A stretch of 64,000 nucleotides of DNA from Dioscorea cayenensis subsp. rotundata (taxonomy: Eukaryota > Streptophyta > Magnoliopsida > Dioscoreales > Dioscoreaceae), in assembly GCF_009730915.1 (NCBI RefSeq), contig NC_052477.1, positions 868,001 through 932,000 of the forward strand. The letters are read 5' to 3'. This document shows, in pieces, positions 1 to 11,690 of the stretch (position 1 is the first letter of the stretch; each line of letters begins with the position of its first letter). A program made the translations under genes and the position numbers. Under the pieces are notes generated by a model. The model was not told the DNA's origin. It was given only the letters and a program-made list of their open reading frames with translations, and did no database searches.

Positions 1-3000
1 ATCTGCACCACCTCTTTGGCATCTGTCACTTAAAGAGAGGCAATGATCAATGACCAACATGACAAGTGATGCAGGCATCTCCGGCAAAGATTTAACGGCA
101 CGGCATTCAGTTATGTATAGCTCTTCCAGACGAGGAATGCTTGCAAGCTCATCAGGCAAGCTTTGGAGATTTGCACAACCTTGTATATGCAGCTTTTTGA
201 GGGATTTAAGGCAATGAAGTCCGTCCTTTATCTCTTCAGGGAAGCTTACAATAATAATGCCCACTATTTGTAGCTCTCTTAATGAGGTGAGTCTTCCAAG
301 CAGCTTCCTGTTAATGAACTCTATTGGTGAACGCTCAATCTGCAGAAATTCAAGAGGCAGTGGTTCATTGTTATTAGCCGATGACGAGCATGAAACCAAA
401 TTAGGACAGTGTTGGATGCACAATTCCTTGAGAGACACAAGTGATTGGATTCCAAGATTTTCAAGCTCATAGCACTGGAGCATGGCAAGCTGTTTTAGTG
501 TCATCAAGTGTTGCAGCAATTCTCCGGGGAGTGAACTTAAGACATGGTTGTGTGGAGAATATCCTTCTTGGATGCCCAGTCTCACACCTCTGATAAACAT
601 GGAGCTCAGTGAGTGAAGCCTTTGTAGCCCCATAAAGAATGAGTCATTGGTAAGAGCTGCACAATCGATGATTTTCAAATCAGCAAGTGATGAGGGAAGT
701 GTAGCAGAGCAGTTTGCCACTGGCTTGTATCTGAGTTTGGTGCATTTTTCAATGTGCAAGAGCTTCAATGACTCAAGGGCTGAGAAGCCATGATCCGGCA
801 AATAAACAAGCTCACCACAGCCTTCGATTATCAAAGTCTCGAGAGCTCGGAGTTGGTGCTGGCTTTGGTATCCTAGCAGCCCTGTTTGTAAAGTTGTTAA
901 TCTGTGACATTTTGAAATATGCAGAGACAAGAGTGATGATGATGAAGGTGTTGGTGCACTCTTGCTCTGATGCAATGTAGGAAGCTCTGCTAGCCCCACA
1001 TTTTCCAACATCAACTCTTCTAATGTTGTTGGGAGGGAGATCAATTCCATCATATTAGAGCATTGGACCAAATGAAGAATGCGAAGACGAGGAAATAAAT
1101 GATGGATTTCTCCTTCCCCATTCATAAACGCCGCATCCTAGCTGTTGCAACTTGCTCAAAGATCGTATTTTGAGTGATTTAAGGTGGTGGAGTTGTTCGA
1201 TAAGTCGAAAGGTCCATGTTTCGGCAGTAAAAAATGTCTAAAGCTTCAAGACTAGTGAGATATCCATCTTGCAACCAGCTCGGAGTTTTGGCTCCACTGT
1301 AGCCTAAAATTTTCAGCTCTTTCAGGTTTTGATGTGGCTGAAGACCTTCAAGAACTGAATCATCTGATTTTTCAAAAATATCATCCTCTGCTGGTTGAAG
1401 ACCTTCAGGAACTAAATCATGGAATTGTTCAGAAATGTCGTCCTCTGCTAGTTGAGGACTGTCAAGAACTGAATCAACTGTATCTTCAGAAATGTTATCC
1501 TCTGTTAGTTGAAGATCTTCATGAGCTGAATCATCAGCTTCTTGAAAAATTTCATCATCTGCTGGTTGAAGACCTTCAAGAGCTGAATCATCAGCTTCTT
1601 CAGAAATTGCATCCTCTGCATTATCCCACCAATATAGGTCCAATTTCACTGATGTGCTCTTTCTCATTCATCTTGGCTCCCTTTGCCTCTTCTTCTGTGC
1701 GCACTGTTTCAAGATGTGAGATGCGAAGCACACCTCGGAGATGTTTCATATCTTTGAGCTCTTCTATTCTGTGTCCATCTTCAGTCATAAGAGTGAATTC
1801 CTCCAGCTCCTGCAACAATTCAAGCTTTCCAAGCTTGTGAATTCTTGAGATGTTATCACTATCTCCTTTCAGATGCCGCAAATTAACCAAATTTGACATA
1901 CACTTGGATAAAGGTTCCATGGAGAATGACATGCTCAACTTCAGAGTCTGCAAATTTTGTAGGCTACACAACTCATCTGGTACAGTGGAAATAGCAGTCT
2001 CAGAAACATCTAGGTATCTGAGCTGTTTCAAGCTTCCAATTGATTCAGGCAAATTGCTTAATCTTCTGTCACTCAAACAGATCACCCTTACACACTTCAA
2101 CTTTGCAAACAGAGCATGATATTCAAAACTAGAGCTAATTGTTCGGTAAAAGAGAAGTGTGCGCAGTTTATTGAGCATGCCCGAATCCAAAATTTCTGAC
2201 ATCTCTAGAGTATCAGATTGGATTGATAAATGGCGTAAACGCACCCTTTCACGTCGGTTGCAGGATTTATCAGTGCCTGATAAGCAAAGTGATTCATCCA
2301 AAGTGACAGCCATTGCTAACCTGTGAACCAAACTGTGCATCATGTAATCACCCTCGGAACTCTGTAACAATGATCTTTGTATGAGATGAATGAAATACTG
2401 ATTCCCGGTATCCTCGATCCGTATTCCTGGTTGAGGTTGAATCAGGCCTTCGGCCATCCACATTTGAATTAAATTATCCTTGTTGAACTTGTGATCCTGA
2501 GGGACAATAGAACAGTATGAAAAACATTGCTTGATCTGCGGCGGCAGGCGCTGATAGCTCAGCCACAGAGCAGGAGGAATGCTGTGCAATTCTTGAGGTT
2601 TAGACTTCCAAATATCAGCATTCAAGATCATCTTCCAGTCATTAAAGTTGACATTAGAATATAAGACAGATCCAAGTAACCGGGCAGAGAGTGGAAGCCC
2701 CTCCAACTTTGCTGCAATCTTCATGCCAACTTCATCCAGCTGTGTGATATTCTGGTTGGATGCAGCAGCTTCGAGATTTGAACATTGTCTGAACAGAGAC
2801 CAGCAGTCTCCAGGTGACAGGCCTTTCAAATGGTAGCTACTTGATGGCAATCTCATCTTATTAACGAACTCTTCATTCTCAGTGGTGATCAATATCTTGC
2901 TGCCAACTTGTGCAAGCTGCAACTTCTCCCACACCGCCTCCCATTCAATCTTTTCATTCTGCACATCATCCAAGATGAGCAGAAACCGCCCTGAAACCAA

Positions 3001-3784
3001 TTGAGCATCAAAATCTTCTTGTGTTCTACTTTCAGCTGAAGACAAAATGGATGCTGATAGGCTCTCACTGTCATAGATTTTCGGATGCTGTAAGTGTAAC
3101 CCACAGCTTAAGGTTGAAATAGCTTGTCACTTCCTTGTCATCATTATAGACAATCCGTGCAAGAGTTGTCTTTCCTACACCCTCCCTGCCAACAATGGCT
3201 ACGAGAGAAAGATACACCTGAGAAGATTCATCAGATTTCAACAACTGGACCAACTTCTCTTTATCTTCATCTCTCACAAACTCTCCTGAGTTTGGATTTG
3301 TGGCTTCTATTGATTCAACTTCATTACTCATGAGGCTGCTTGATTGTTGTAGATGAAGATGAAGAGAAAAAGGCTTCTTTCTTATTAACTTTTGTACTCT
3401 CCTCCGGATGTCTTGGATCATGATGAGCTCTGTTTGTGTGGCAGGGTGTTCTTGGCCACAGTTGAAGATAAGACAGCAGCGCCGGTCTACCACCTCCATG
3501 CCATTGGCATCAACTTCAGGTTCTTGATCTTTGAGAACCGAGCAGTCTAATAAGTCATCAGCATCATATGCAACTTCTTGGAGCTCACAGAGCCAGGTTC
3601 TCATGGCCTTGGTCTTTCTCTGCTTCTTCTCAGCAGCTTCAAGTGTAGTTTCTTGAATTGCTAGAAAGGCTTTGAGAAGTCTCTGTAGCTCCTTGACAAC
3701 ACCAAGTGGAAGCTGATCACTTGCTGCAATGGTGGACTGTAACCTCTGGCACAGTGCTTGGAGAAAGGCCAACACCACTGCCAT
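1..3784 (-). pseudogene. CC-NB-LRR disease resistance gene (NLR1), frame-broken, C-terminus off the left edge
   Basis: Intracellular immune receptor of the Rx/RGA type. The ATG is at 3784. The coiled-coil N domain spans about 3784-3260 and contains the helix WLCELQEVAYDADDLLD. The NB-ARC (about 3240-2330) has a P-loop GREGVGKTTLA, kinase-2 FLLILDDVQN, GLPLSARLLGS, RNBS-D CFSYCSIVPQDHKF and an MHD position reading MMHSLVHRLA. LRRs of the LxxLxIxxC kind run from 2250 to position 1, where the frame is still open; by comparison with the two paralogues only about 50 codons lie outside. The coding frame changes at about 3063 (one extra A in an A-run, before YDSES), 1650 (one base short, after KEHIS), 1187 and 1120, so at least four small indels. 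It is single-exon like its paralogues. The LRR also holds a 5 x 57-bp repeat (listed separately). The frame changes could be decay or assembly error; four of them favour a pseudogene. Confidence 0.85.
1338..1622 (-). repeat. 5 x 57-bp in-frame tandem repeat inside the NLR1 LRR
   Basis: Five consecutive units start at 1338, 1395, 1452, 1509 and 1566. Each encodes 19 acidic residues on the minus strand, for example AEDDIFEKSDDSVLEGLQP. NLR2 and NLR3 have a single equivalent stretch (VIEGLKPHINLKEL, ALEGLRPHANLKDL), so the array is a local expansion of one LRR linker segment adding about 76 residues. The opposite strand is also open through the array, a by-product of the repeated codons. Confidence 0.92.
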
Positions 3785-4570
3785 GATCTTCTTTAGCTCA
3801 ACAACTCCTCCCCCAAGTCTCAGCCTGAAAACAAGAGCTAAATGACTGGAGAGTTGCTGGTTTTCATTGTTTGAGTATTCAATTCATACCAATTAACAGG
3901 TTGAATTTTTCAAGCTGATACATAAGCTTATTTTTAAAATCCCACTTGCTTGTTTGGTGGTTCCAGCTTGCCCAGATTTATATATTGCTTCTTATCTTAT
4001 TACCAAGTGGATGTGCGGAAGCTGCATCAAAGTCTCTGCTACTAAAATTCAACACCAATATTGTCCTATCCTGTATTAATCCCATGACCTCCTTTCATTT
4101 CAGATACTATACTGTCCTATCCTCATAATGTAGATGAGCCTTTGTTTCTCACTATTATTTTGGAGCAGACAGTCAAGCAACAGCTCAATCTGCAATTTCT
4201 GTATAATGCTTTTGTGGATTAATCCGAGAACTTGCTTCTTATTTTTTTCTTTTTGTAATATGGAAAACAAAGTTGAGCATTGAACTCCATTGTTGACTTT
4301 GTTCTGTTACAGATCCAATCCTAATACTGTAGACAGAGATGCTACAGTTAACCCAAGCGAACTAAATTTAATGCCCTTTTTGCAGTATAGACCAGGAACT
4401 TGCTTTTCCTTCTTTTTTTGTGGCATAATTTATGTGTACATCCAAGTCAATGGTCAATAAATATTATTTCTGTGTCTCTCCTTTCTCTTTGAAGTCCAAT
4501 CATTCATATCAATAGCAAAAGGGCTACTATTTCAAAGAAGGATATTTGTAACACAACCTTACATCTCCAG
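3785..4570. other. Intergenic region between NLR1 and small gene copy A
   Basis: No gene is seen. It holds the NLR1 5' flank. The stretch 4140-4465 recurs in diverged form at 12970-13245, sharing the words caagcaacagctcaatctgc and agtatagaccaggaacttgc, so it belongs to a duplicated block. Confidence 0.6.
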
Positions 4571-4890
4571 ATCCACCAGCAAAAGATCAGCAAGGTGCTC
4601 ATTCTCCTTTTTATTTTATTTTATTTTTTGAAGAAGTGTCTTTTTATTTTTAGTTTTCCATTCCAAATCATGTAATATTTTGCATGTTTTTTTATCATGA
4701 TCTACAGCTTCTCAGGCTTGAAAGAAAACAAATCTTCAGATCCAACAGTGAAACCTCATCAATCTTGGCATAAAAAAAATGGTTCTTTCTCTCTTTACCC
4801 CTCTGTGTCTAGTAATACACAAGAGCACAGATTTTGCACTAGGATTTATTAACCCTCTGCTGAATTCAATACTGTGTTGTTCATTAACAG

Positions 4891-5124
4891 AACTCCAAAG
4901 AGACTCCTGAACAAATAGCAGCAAGTGCTCGTGCAAAGATGGCTTTGGCAGTAGCTAAAAAGGCAGCTGAGGATCGCCAAGCATCAAACAATGATAACAC
5001 TAATCTCAAACAAATCTCTGAAGAAACAGTTGTTGCTCCTCATGTTCCAGCGCCAGTGACCAATGCCAATCCATCAAATGAAGATGAGAAAACGCCAAAG
5101 AGGTCTTTCTGTTGTTGTTTCTGA
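4891..5124 (+). CDS. Small protein ending in CCCF, copy A (unrecognised)
   Basis: The ATG at 4939 gives 61 residues, rich in Ala/Lys at the start, Asn/Glu/Asp in the middle, and ending KRSFCCCF. The frame is open back to a splice acceptor (attaacag) at 4890, adding 16 codons without a Met (NSKETPEQIAASARAK), with an in-frame TAA just upstream. A possible upstream exon is about 4571-4594, ending AGCAAG before gtgctc. The second copy at 12634 conserves the acceptor, the upstream exon and the coding sequence, which argues that this is a real transcribed gene. I do not recognise the family. The terminal Cys cluster after KR could be lipidated (inference only). It is transcribed divergently from NLR1. 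Confidence 0.5.
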   Translation, partial: NSKETPEQIAASARAKMALAVAKKAAEDRQASNNDNTNLKQISEETVVAPHVPAPVTNANPSNEDEKTPKRSFCCCF

Positions 5125-6070
5125 ATTATGTGATTTTGTTCACCCTTTCATATGTATGCTTTGATTCCATCATCCAAACACTTGTATGAAGAGTCTCTGC
5201 ATATAAGATTCTTCCACTTGATTGCAAATTTCCATATCCATCTTCAACTGATAAGAGGAGCTTGACATTTAGGCATTTTAATCTGTTCACTAATGAAGAA
5301 TGGGACATAACATGATGCTTATCATGGGCCACGCACTGCTATTTTTTTAATAATAGAAGTTGTTGGTTTTCAACCATTGAATTGGAACCCTTAACTTTAA
5401 AGTGGAAATGAAATACTATTCTCTTACGGTGTTGTTGTTGGACTTTCTCATACTTAATTAGTGTGTTTTCCTATTAATTTAATTTAAAGTGATTTTTGTA
5501 ATATAGACAAATCAGCTTTTAATTTTTTAATTAGGAGAACTTATATCTTGGAAAGTTGGTTTGAGAGGAAATAAAATATCAATCTATGATTGGTATTACT
5601 TAATATTTTGGTGCTAGTGGGATGTAGATAGAGAGGATAAACTATAATTTATTCAAAACAAAGAAAATTAGTAAAAAAATCAGAGACAGAAAATAAAGAG
5701 ATAAATAAAGACTGAAAGCAAGAAAAAAAAGTAGCAAAGCAAAACAAATAAACTAACAAAATCATCAAAGATGGTGAATAAACATTAAGTGCAGCTAGAA
5801 GACGAAGAGTGCTGGTGGGAGTTATCCTCCAAATCCTCAAGTTGGGAGATTCTATGTAATGACTATCAAATATAGCCTCGATTAATTATGCATCTTTTCA
5901 GGTGTCAGTGAAAGTTTTTCTTCAATCATGGATCCAAGTAAAATTCTCGAGACTTGTGATTGATAGAGCTATCACATATAAATGGTCCTCTTTAACAATA
6001 ATTTATATGCCACCAAATCATCTCTAATGATTTTTTTAATTTTATATATACCTAATTTTGTTCCTAATTT
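5125..6070. other. Intergenic region with a LINE 3' tail
   Basis: AT-rich. At about 5630-5850 there is a minus-strand LINE 3' terminus with the gataaactataatttattc signature seen at several other places in the window. No gene is seen. Confidence 0.5.
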
Positions 6071-7246
6071 TTTTTTAAATAAAATGGATAAATCACGAAT
6101 TTATTGAAAAAACCAGGAAACAGACAAAAGTCAACCGACAGAGCAACAAACAACAAAAACAAAAAGAAGGAAGGAAGAACCGAGAAAAAAACAGCAAAAA
6201 CCCACAAAGCAAAATGGACGCTACACTAGCAGTGTGGCGAACCAGAACAAGAAGACGAAAAGAAAAACAAAAAGAAAACGGTCCGAGACTGAGGTGACGA
6301 AGTCCACCAGAAGGTAACAAAGGCCAACTCAGTTAGGGAAAAGGAGGATCACTCGTGGGGCTGGGCGTGGGTCGAGCTGTTGATGACGTCAGCAGATCTA
6401 GCGCTCAGGAACTCAAGGGAGCGCCTAACAGACTAGAAGGAGTCACTGGAGAGAAGTTGTGACGAGTCTCTGGTTGCAGAACACCAGTCAGTAAACATAT
6501 GAGATATTTTAAATAAAATTGTATCTGTTGGAAGCAAGGTATGATTAAAAATGCTGTTGTTTCTTTCCAACCAAATGTTCCAAAAAATTGCTCTGGAAAG
6601 AAGATCCCAAGAGGGGCGCGAGGTCGCATCAAGGGAAGGAATCCAGGTGGTTCAAACCTGCTCAAGCGTAACTGGCAGCGAATGCAGATTAAGATAGGTC
6701 TAGAAGAAAAACCAGATACGGATAGTAAAGTCACAGTGAATCAGGAGATGATCAGCAGTTTCAGAGTTCTGATAGCACATTACGCAAGTATCAGTTGCGT
6801 ATTGGAAATTGCAGCATTTCTTGGCAAGATTGGACAAAGTTAGAATTTTATTTTCATAAGCGAGCCAGCAGAAAAGTGTGACTTTGCTCGAGCAATCCAC
6901 TTTCCAGAAAGATGGATAAAGTGGGGTACGCAAACCACCATCTACAAGGAATTTGTAGAAGGAACGAACGGAAAAAGATCGGTTTCTTTCAAGAGTCCAA
7001 ATACACATGTCCTCCTGAGAAGAAGAACAATCAGGAAGAGATTGTAAGATGAGTAGGAGAGCATCATTAGTGGTCTCACGAAAGAACGACACTCTGCTAG
7101 ATATAATCGAAGAAAGATATCTAATAGTAGCCCAGGGTGATAAACAGTCGTTAAAGAGGTTAGGCCACAGGTCTTTAGGAGCTCGACCACCAAGCCAATT
7201 ATCGAACCTCAAGATATCTAATAGTAGCCCAGGGTGATAAACAGTC
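6068..7246 (-). mobile_element. 5'-truncated L1-type LINE, C-terminal zf-RVT part
   Basis: The minus strand encodes 170 residues (7212-6700) including WLGGRAPKDLW, FWKVDCSSKVTLFCWLAYENK and the zinc-knuckle-like CVMCYQNSETADHLLIHCDF. This is the zf-RVT region found downstream of reverse transcriptase in plant LINEs. It ends in a 3' UTR whose tail (rc of aaaatggataaatcacg, about 6080) is next to an A-run on the element's own strand. Endonuclease and RT domains are absent. A 36-bp exact repeat of an internal segment sits at its 5' break (7114-7149 and 7211-7246). Confidence 0.8.
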
Positions 7247-8561
7247 CTAACTTTTTATATTTGTGCTTGCTTTTATTTTTAATAAATTTTCAATAACATG
7301 TCCATTTAAAAAACATACAACCTCAAAATAAAAATTGTGTTTGATAAACAATGATTTATTCTTTCTTCTTTAGCAAATTACTTATTAATTTTTTTTTACA
7401 CACACCTAACATACCCACCACATAATAAGTGCTGGTTTTAAAAAAACATGATATTTATTTCAGAATAATTTTAAAAAATTATAACACATCATTCAGATAT
7501 CAAAATGTTGTTTTGAGATGAGGCAGAAAATCAGGCTCTTCATGGATTTGAATTAACAGTCATGCTGAGGTTGTTTGGCATTGAGGATGAAGGGAAGGAT
7601 GAAGATGAGGAGGATGTTTGGGTGGTAGATGAGTAGGATAGGCTTTTGACCATGCTGTGGCTTGGGACGAGATTTATTTTCACTGCCAATGGACAGTCAG
7701 AATATGTTCTGATCTTTGCCAACTATCCTCATGCTGGTGCTCCCTCAACACAGCCGATGTTTTGCGAAGAGCTTGTATTCAGTCCAACGATGAATCGCAA
7801 AGCCACGCATGAGATTACATCAAGTGAAAAAGGGAAGCAACCTATGTCGAGGTTGGTTGTGTTCGGCCCACTGGCGATGACTAATCTGAATTCTTCGAGA
7901 GTGGTTGAGCCTAGCTCTCATCCAGGCGAAGGAAGTCATCGCACGCCGTCTATGATGTGTGTTGACGGCGGCCAAAAAGGAACAAGCACAGAATCATACA
8001 GGCAGTGGTCGAGCGATGCTCCCACGCCGGGGAAAAGATGACTAACGGGATGAAATCCTGGAAGTGGAAGACGATGCTAGTGAATGCTCATTGTTGGTAA
8101 GTTTGAAAGCCACGAGGGCGGTGAAACTTGGCTCTCGCCCCAATGGCAGAAGTTCTCGTGAGACTTTAACAAACAAAAGATCAAAGATTTCCGCATGGGA
8201 AGATGTTTTTTTATTACCAAGAGAAAAAAGAGATGAGAGAGAGAGAGAGAGAGGAGGTACTTTGGTTAATGAACTGGTGGAGGTGGAAGGTGGCTCCCAC
8301 ACCAGCATTATGGTGGTCGAGTAGGGAAGGGACTTTCATGTTAAAAGTCTGGTGATGGTTGAGCGATGTTCTCACTCTAGCACGGTGGTTGTCGAGCTTA
8401 GCTCCCACTCCCCGAAGGGTGACGATGACTCCAAGGGCCGTGCTCGGATTTAAATGCAACGGACCGACGGGAAATCAGGGCAGCGGTGTACAACTGATGG
8501 ACTGGTTGAGGAGTGGTCCCTCAGCTGTGCGCGGTTAGTGAGGGTTAAGTAGCTTGGGGCA
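7247..8561. other. Unclassified repeat-like region
   Basis: AT-rich to about 7500, then moderately GC-rich (7540-8560). Short open frames exist on both strands but none resembles a known protein. A roughly 25-bp motif of the form GGTGGTyGAGCnnwGCTCyCAC recurs at about 7901, 8005, 8352 and 8386. This may be a transposon remnant; no function is assigned. Confidence 0.4.
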
Positions 8562-8569
8562 GTGGCTCG

Positions 8570-9191
8570 TAGAACTGTCCATGGGCCTGGTTCGAGTCGG
8601 GCCTCGTCTATAATTACTAAATTTTAAGTTTGTCCAAGCCCAGCCCGGCTTGAAAATCTGGGCCTTAACTTTTACCAGAACCTGCCTAAATTTAATAACC
8701 TCTACCCAAGGCCCTCCCACACTTGCCCAAATAGGTTTTTTATCAAATAATATATAAGTTATAAAAAAATTAACAATAATATTAATATGTGAGTATGACC
8801 AAATATTATTCTACAAAACACTTAAAAATTAAAATACCAAATGCAAATATTTATTCAATTACAATAATTAAAATTCAATCCATTATTATAATTAATGGTA
8901 ATCAACAATAAATATATATTATATAAGTATATAAAAAACTAATTAATAAATAATCAATGGCAATTCAAACCATTATATATATAAGTATTATTTTTGATAA
9001 ATATATTTTATAATTCGGGTTGAGCCGGGCCGGGCTTTTAATAATGAAAACCAAACCCGACCTGTTTTTAAAATGGGCTTTTTTTTTTGTCCAAGGCCCG
9101 GACATCGGGTCTTATATATTTGTGCAAACCCTCTCATTTTTTGGGCGTTCTTTCAGGTTTGGGTGGGTAGCCTGCCCCTTGGACAGGTCTA
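8570..9191. mobile_element. Non-autonomous hAT element (622 bp)
   Basis: The termini are imperfect inverted repeats: the left end starts TAGAACTGTCCATGGGCC and the right end, reverse-complemented, starts TAGACCTGTCCAAGGGGC. An 8-bp target duplication flanks it (gtggctcg 8562-8569, gtggctca 9192-9199, one difference). The subterminal parts are rich in GGGCCGGGC-like words and the middle is AT-rich. No transposase is present. An 8-bp duplication with TAGnnnTGTCnAA-type ends is characteristic of hAT. Confidence 0.8.
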
Positions 9192-9199
9192 GTGGCTCA

Positions 9200-10045
9200 A
9201 GAGGGGCTTGTGTCGCAAGGTGGCAACCTGGGCAAGGGTATGTTGTTGCGCAGGGAGAGGTTATGGTTGCTGGGACAGGTGTTGAGCTTGAAGTGGATCC
9301 TAGAGAGATAGATGTCAGACATGGAGAGGCCTTTCATGGGATTGGTGTTGGGCTGGGTGGGAAAGCTGGAAATGAAAGAGGGGATAAGGGACCAACTTCA
9401 AGTGTAGGGAAAGGAGCTGTTAAGTCAAAAAGAGTTGATCGTGTTAACTTCTTTATTGAGGTGGACCTGGTGACTTTAGATGTGTAATTCTCACTTTGAC
9501 TCTAAGCACTTTAATTTGATCCCTTGCTATTGTGTGATGTGGGCCGGAATTTGGCCCAATTGTGTGAGGGGCTGGACCATTTGGGAGTTATAGGCTAGAA
9601 AGAGGTTGTGACTGGGCCTGACTTGATTGGTGTGCTGGACGGGAAGAGAGTTGATTCAAAAGTTACTCAGGATAAACTGGAAGATTCCATTACTGTCATT
9701 CATCACAGTTTGGATTTTTTAGGTCCATGTTCGGAGGCGGCTAGTGGGGACTTCACGGGCAAGGAGGCATAGGACAGTGTGGAGGGCTAGTTTTTTTGGC
9801 TGGGCTTCAGGAGGCCCATTGTTCCTCTTTTTGTTCTTCTGTTTGTTGTCGGATCACGCCTAGTGGTCAGTTTTCCTTATTGCTCAGTTTAGGCTTGTTT
9901 TATTTAATTGAATTATGTTTATTCACCTTTTTTTAAAAAAATGTTTTAATATAACTAAGGGCAAGTACATTCCCAATAAATTTATAAAAAATATCTTCGC
10001 CCACCAACTCTTATCTCTCATGATGTTGTGCTATGAATCTTTTGG
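9200..10045 (+). mobile_element. Probable LINE-derived fragment ending in a LINE-type tail
   Basis: The stretch ends at about 9950 with ttgaattatgtttattcacc followed by T- and A-runs, the same 3' signature (forward orientation) as the other LINE tails here. An open frame (to 9487) crosses from the hAT element into it and resembles no known protein. LINE assignment rests on the tail only. Confidence 0.35.
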
Positions 10046-10054
10046 TATAAAAAA

Positions 10055-10886
10055 GGGATTTTTACTTGTATACCCCTATAAAATCATGAATTTGCTTAAA
10101 TACCCTCATAAAAATGTTATTTGCTTGTATACCCCTACAAATCAATTATATTTGGTTATATGCCCCTATTGTTAAGTTGACTATGTTAAATTAATTGATG
10201 GATTAAGGGTAAATTACCAAAATGGGTTTGCTTATATACCCCTCTAAATTTTTTTTTTCTTATTTTGTAGACATTACTCATTTCATTCAACAAATGACCA
10301 TTATGTGTTTGTTAATATACCCATCAAAATTTTTTATTATATTTTATAGACTTTAAGTTATTTAAATTATAGATAACCAATGTAATTTTTTTATATACGC
10401 TTTAATTATTTTTAAAAATTATTAAAAATCATGAATTTTTGAGTAAATTCATATTTTTAAGGTTTTTACAAATATATCTAAAAAATTTTAAATTATCATA
10501 TGCTCTTTACAAACACAACCTAAAAATAGATAAAAATTACGACATGTAACAATATGTAACAAATAATTTCATAACATGGTTAAGGTTAATTGGGTAATTT
10601 TGAATGATGCTAAGGGTAATTGGGTGATTTGATACTAAAAAATAACTAATAATTTCATACTAAAAATTACGATCTTGGATGATGTTAAGGGTACTTGGGT
10701 AATTTTGTTAAGTTGGGTTAAGTGGGAACTATGGTTAATTCCATAAACCCTAACAGTGCATAACGGAAACTAACGGTAGGGATATATAAATAAAATAAGT
10801 TAGTTTTATGGGGTATGCAAGTAAATAGTATTTTTATGGGGTTAAGCAATTTCATGGTTTTGCAGGGGTATGCAAGCAATTTTCCC
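10055..10886. mobile_element. Mutator-type MITE with about 80-bp TIRs
   Basis: The left end reads GGGATTTTTACTTGTATACC and the reverse-complemented right end GGGAAAATTGCTTGCATACC. Similarity continues for about 80 bp with repeated TTGCTTGyATACCCC words. The flanking 9-mers are tataaaaaa and taaaaaaaa (8/9), consistent with a Mutator-size target duplication but low in complexity. There is no coding capacity. Confidence 0.7.
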
Positions 10887-10899
10887 TAAAAAAAATTAT

Positions 10900-11690
10900 A
10901 TCTTTACTAAGTAACTTGTCTAAAATAAGGATTATAAACCTTTTGCCATATATATATATATACATACTATTTAAGTAACTTGCCTAAAAATAATTAGTTA
11001 TAAACTATATCAGTAATGACTAAATTATTAAAAAAGTCAGATAAATTTTTAATCAAATTTGAATCAATTTTATTTACTAAAATGATTAATAATAGTCGCC
11101 CACCTCCAAGGTATTCTTATAAATAGCAACAACCATTTGCCATCTATAATAATATATATATATATATACTATTTAAGTAACTTGCCTAAAAAAATAATTA
11201 GTTATAAACTATTTCAATTATGACTAAATTAGTAAAAGATATATAGTCACCCAACTCAATTATGACTATTTAAGTAACTCACCTGTTTTTCATGGGCTTT
11301 GTTCGGTTTATTTTTGTTTTCGGTTTTTAATAAATCAATGATTTATTCATTTTTATTAAAAAAAATTATTAAAAAAGTCAGATAAATTTTTAATCAAATT
11401 TGAATCAATGTTATTTCCTTAAATGATTAATCATAGTTCCCACCCGCCAACTTATTCTTATAAATAGCAACAATCCTTTACCATATATATATATATATAT
11501 ATCTTTATTATTTAAGTAATTTACCCAAAAAAATAATTAGTTATAAACTATATCAGTAATGACTAAATTATTTAAAAAGTTGGATAAACTTTTAATCAAA
11601 TTTCAACCAATGTTACTTCGTTAAAGGATTAATCATAGTGCTCCACCTCCCAAGTTATTCTTATAAATAGTAACATGCTCTCTTCTTAAA
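10900..11690. repeat. Tandem repeat of about 200 bp, each unit with a TATAAATA box
   Basis: Units share tatttaagtaacttgcc, aattagttataaacta, gactaaatta, CCACCTCC and ttcttataaatag. Unit landmarks (tatttaag) lie at 10968, 11170 and 11509; TATAAATA boxes at 11119, 11459 and 11662. A plus-strand LINE-like tail is inserted at about 11285-11370. The last unit leads directly into small gene copy B. Confidence 0.75.

Noticed and set aside
1334-1840. 168-residue plus-strand frame over the NLR1 repeat
   Set aside because: It is antisense to the LRR; openness follows from a 57-bp unit without stops in either strand.
4939-5124. Calling CCCF a CaaX prenylation box
   Set aside because: The motif fits only loosely; kept as a possibility, not a call.
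9020-9487. 155-residue plus-strand frame
   Set aside because: It starts inside the hAT element and crosses its right end, so it is not a natural gene.
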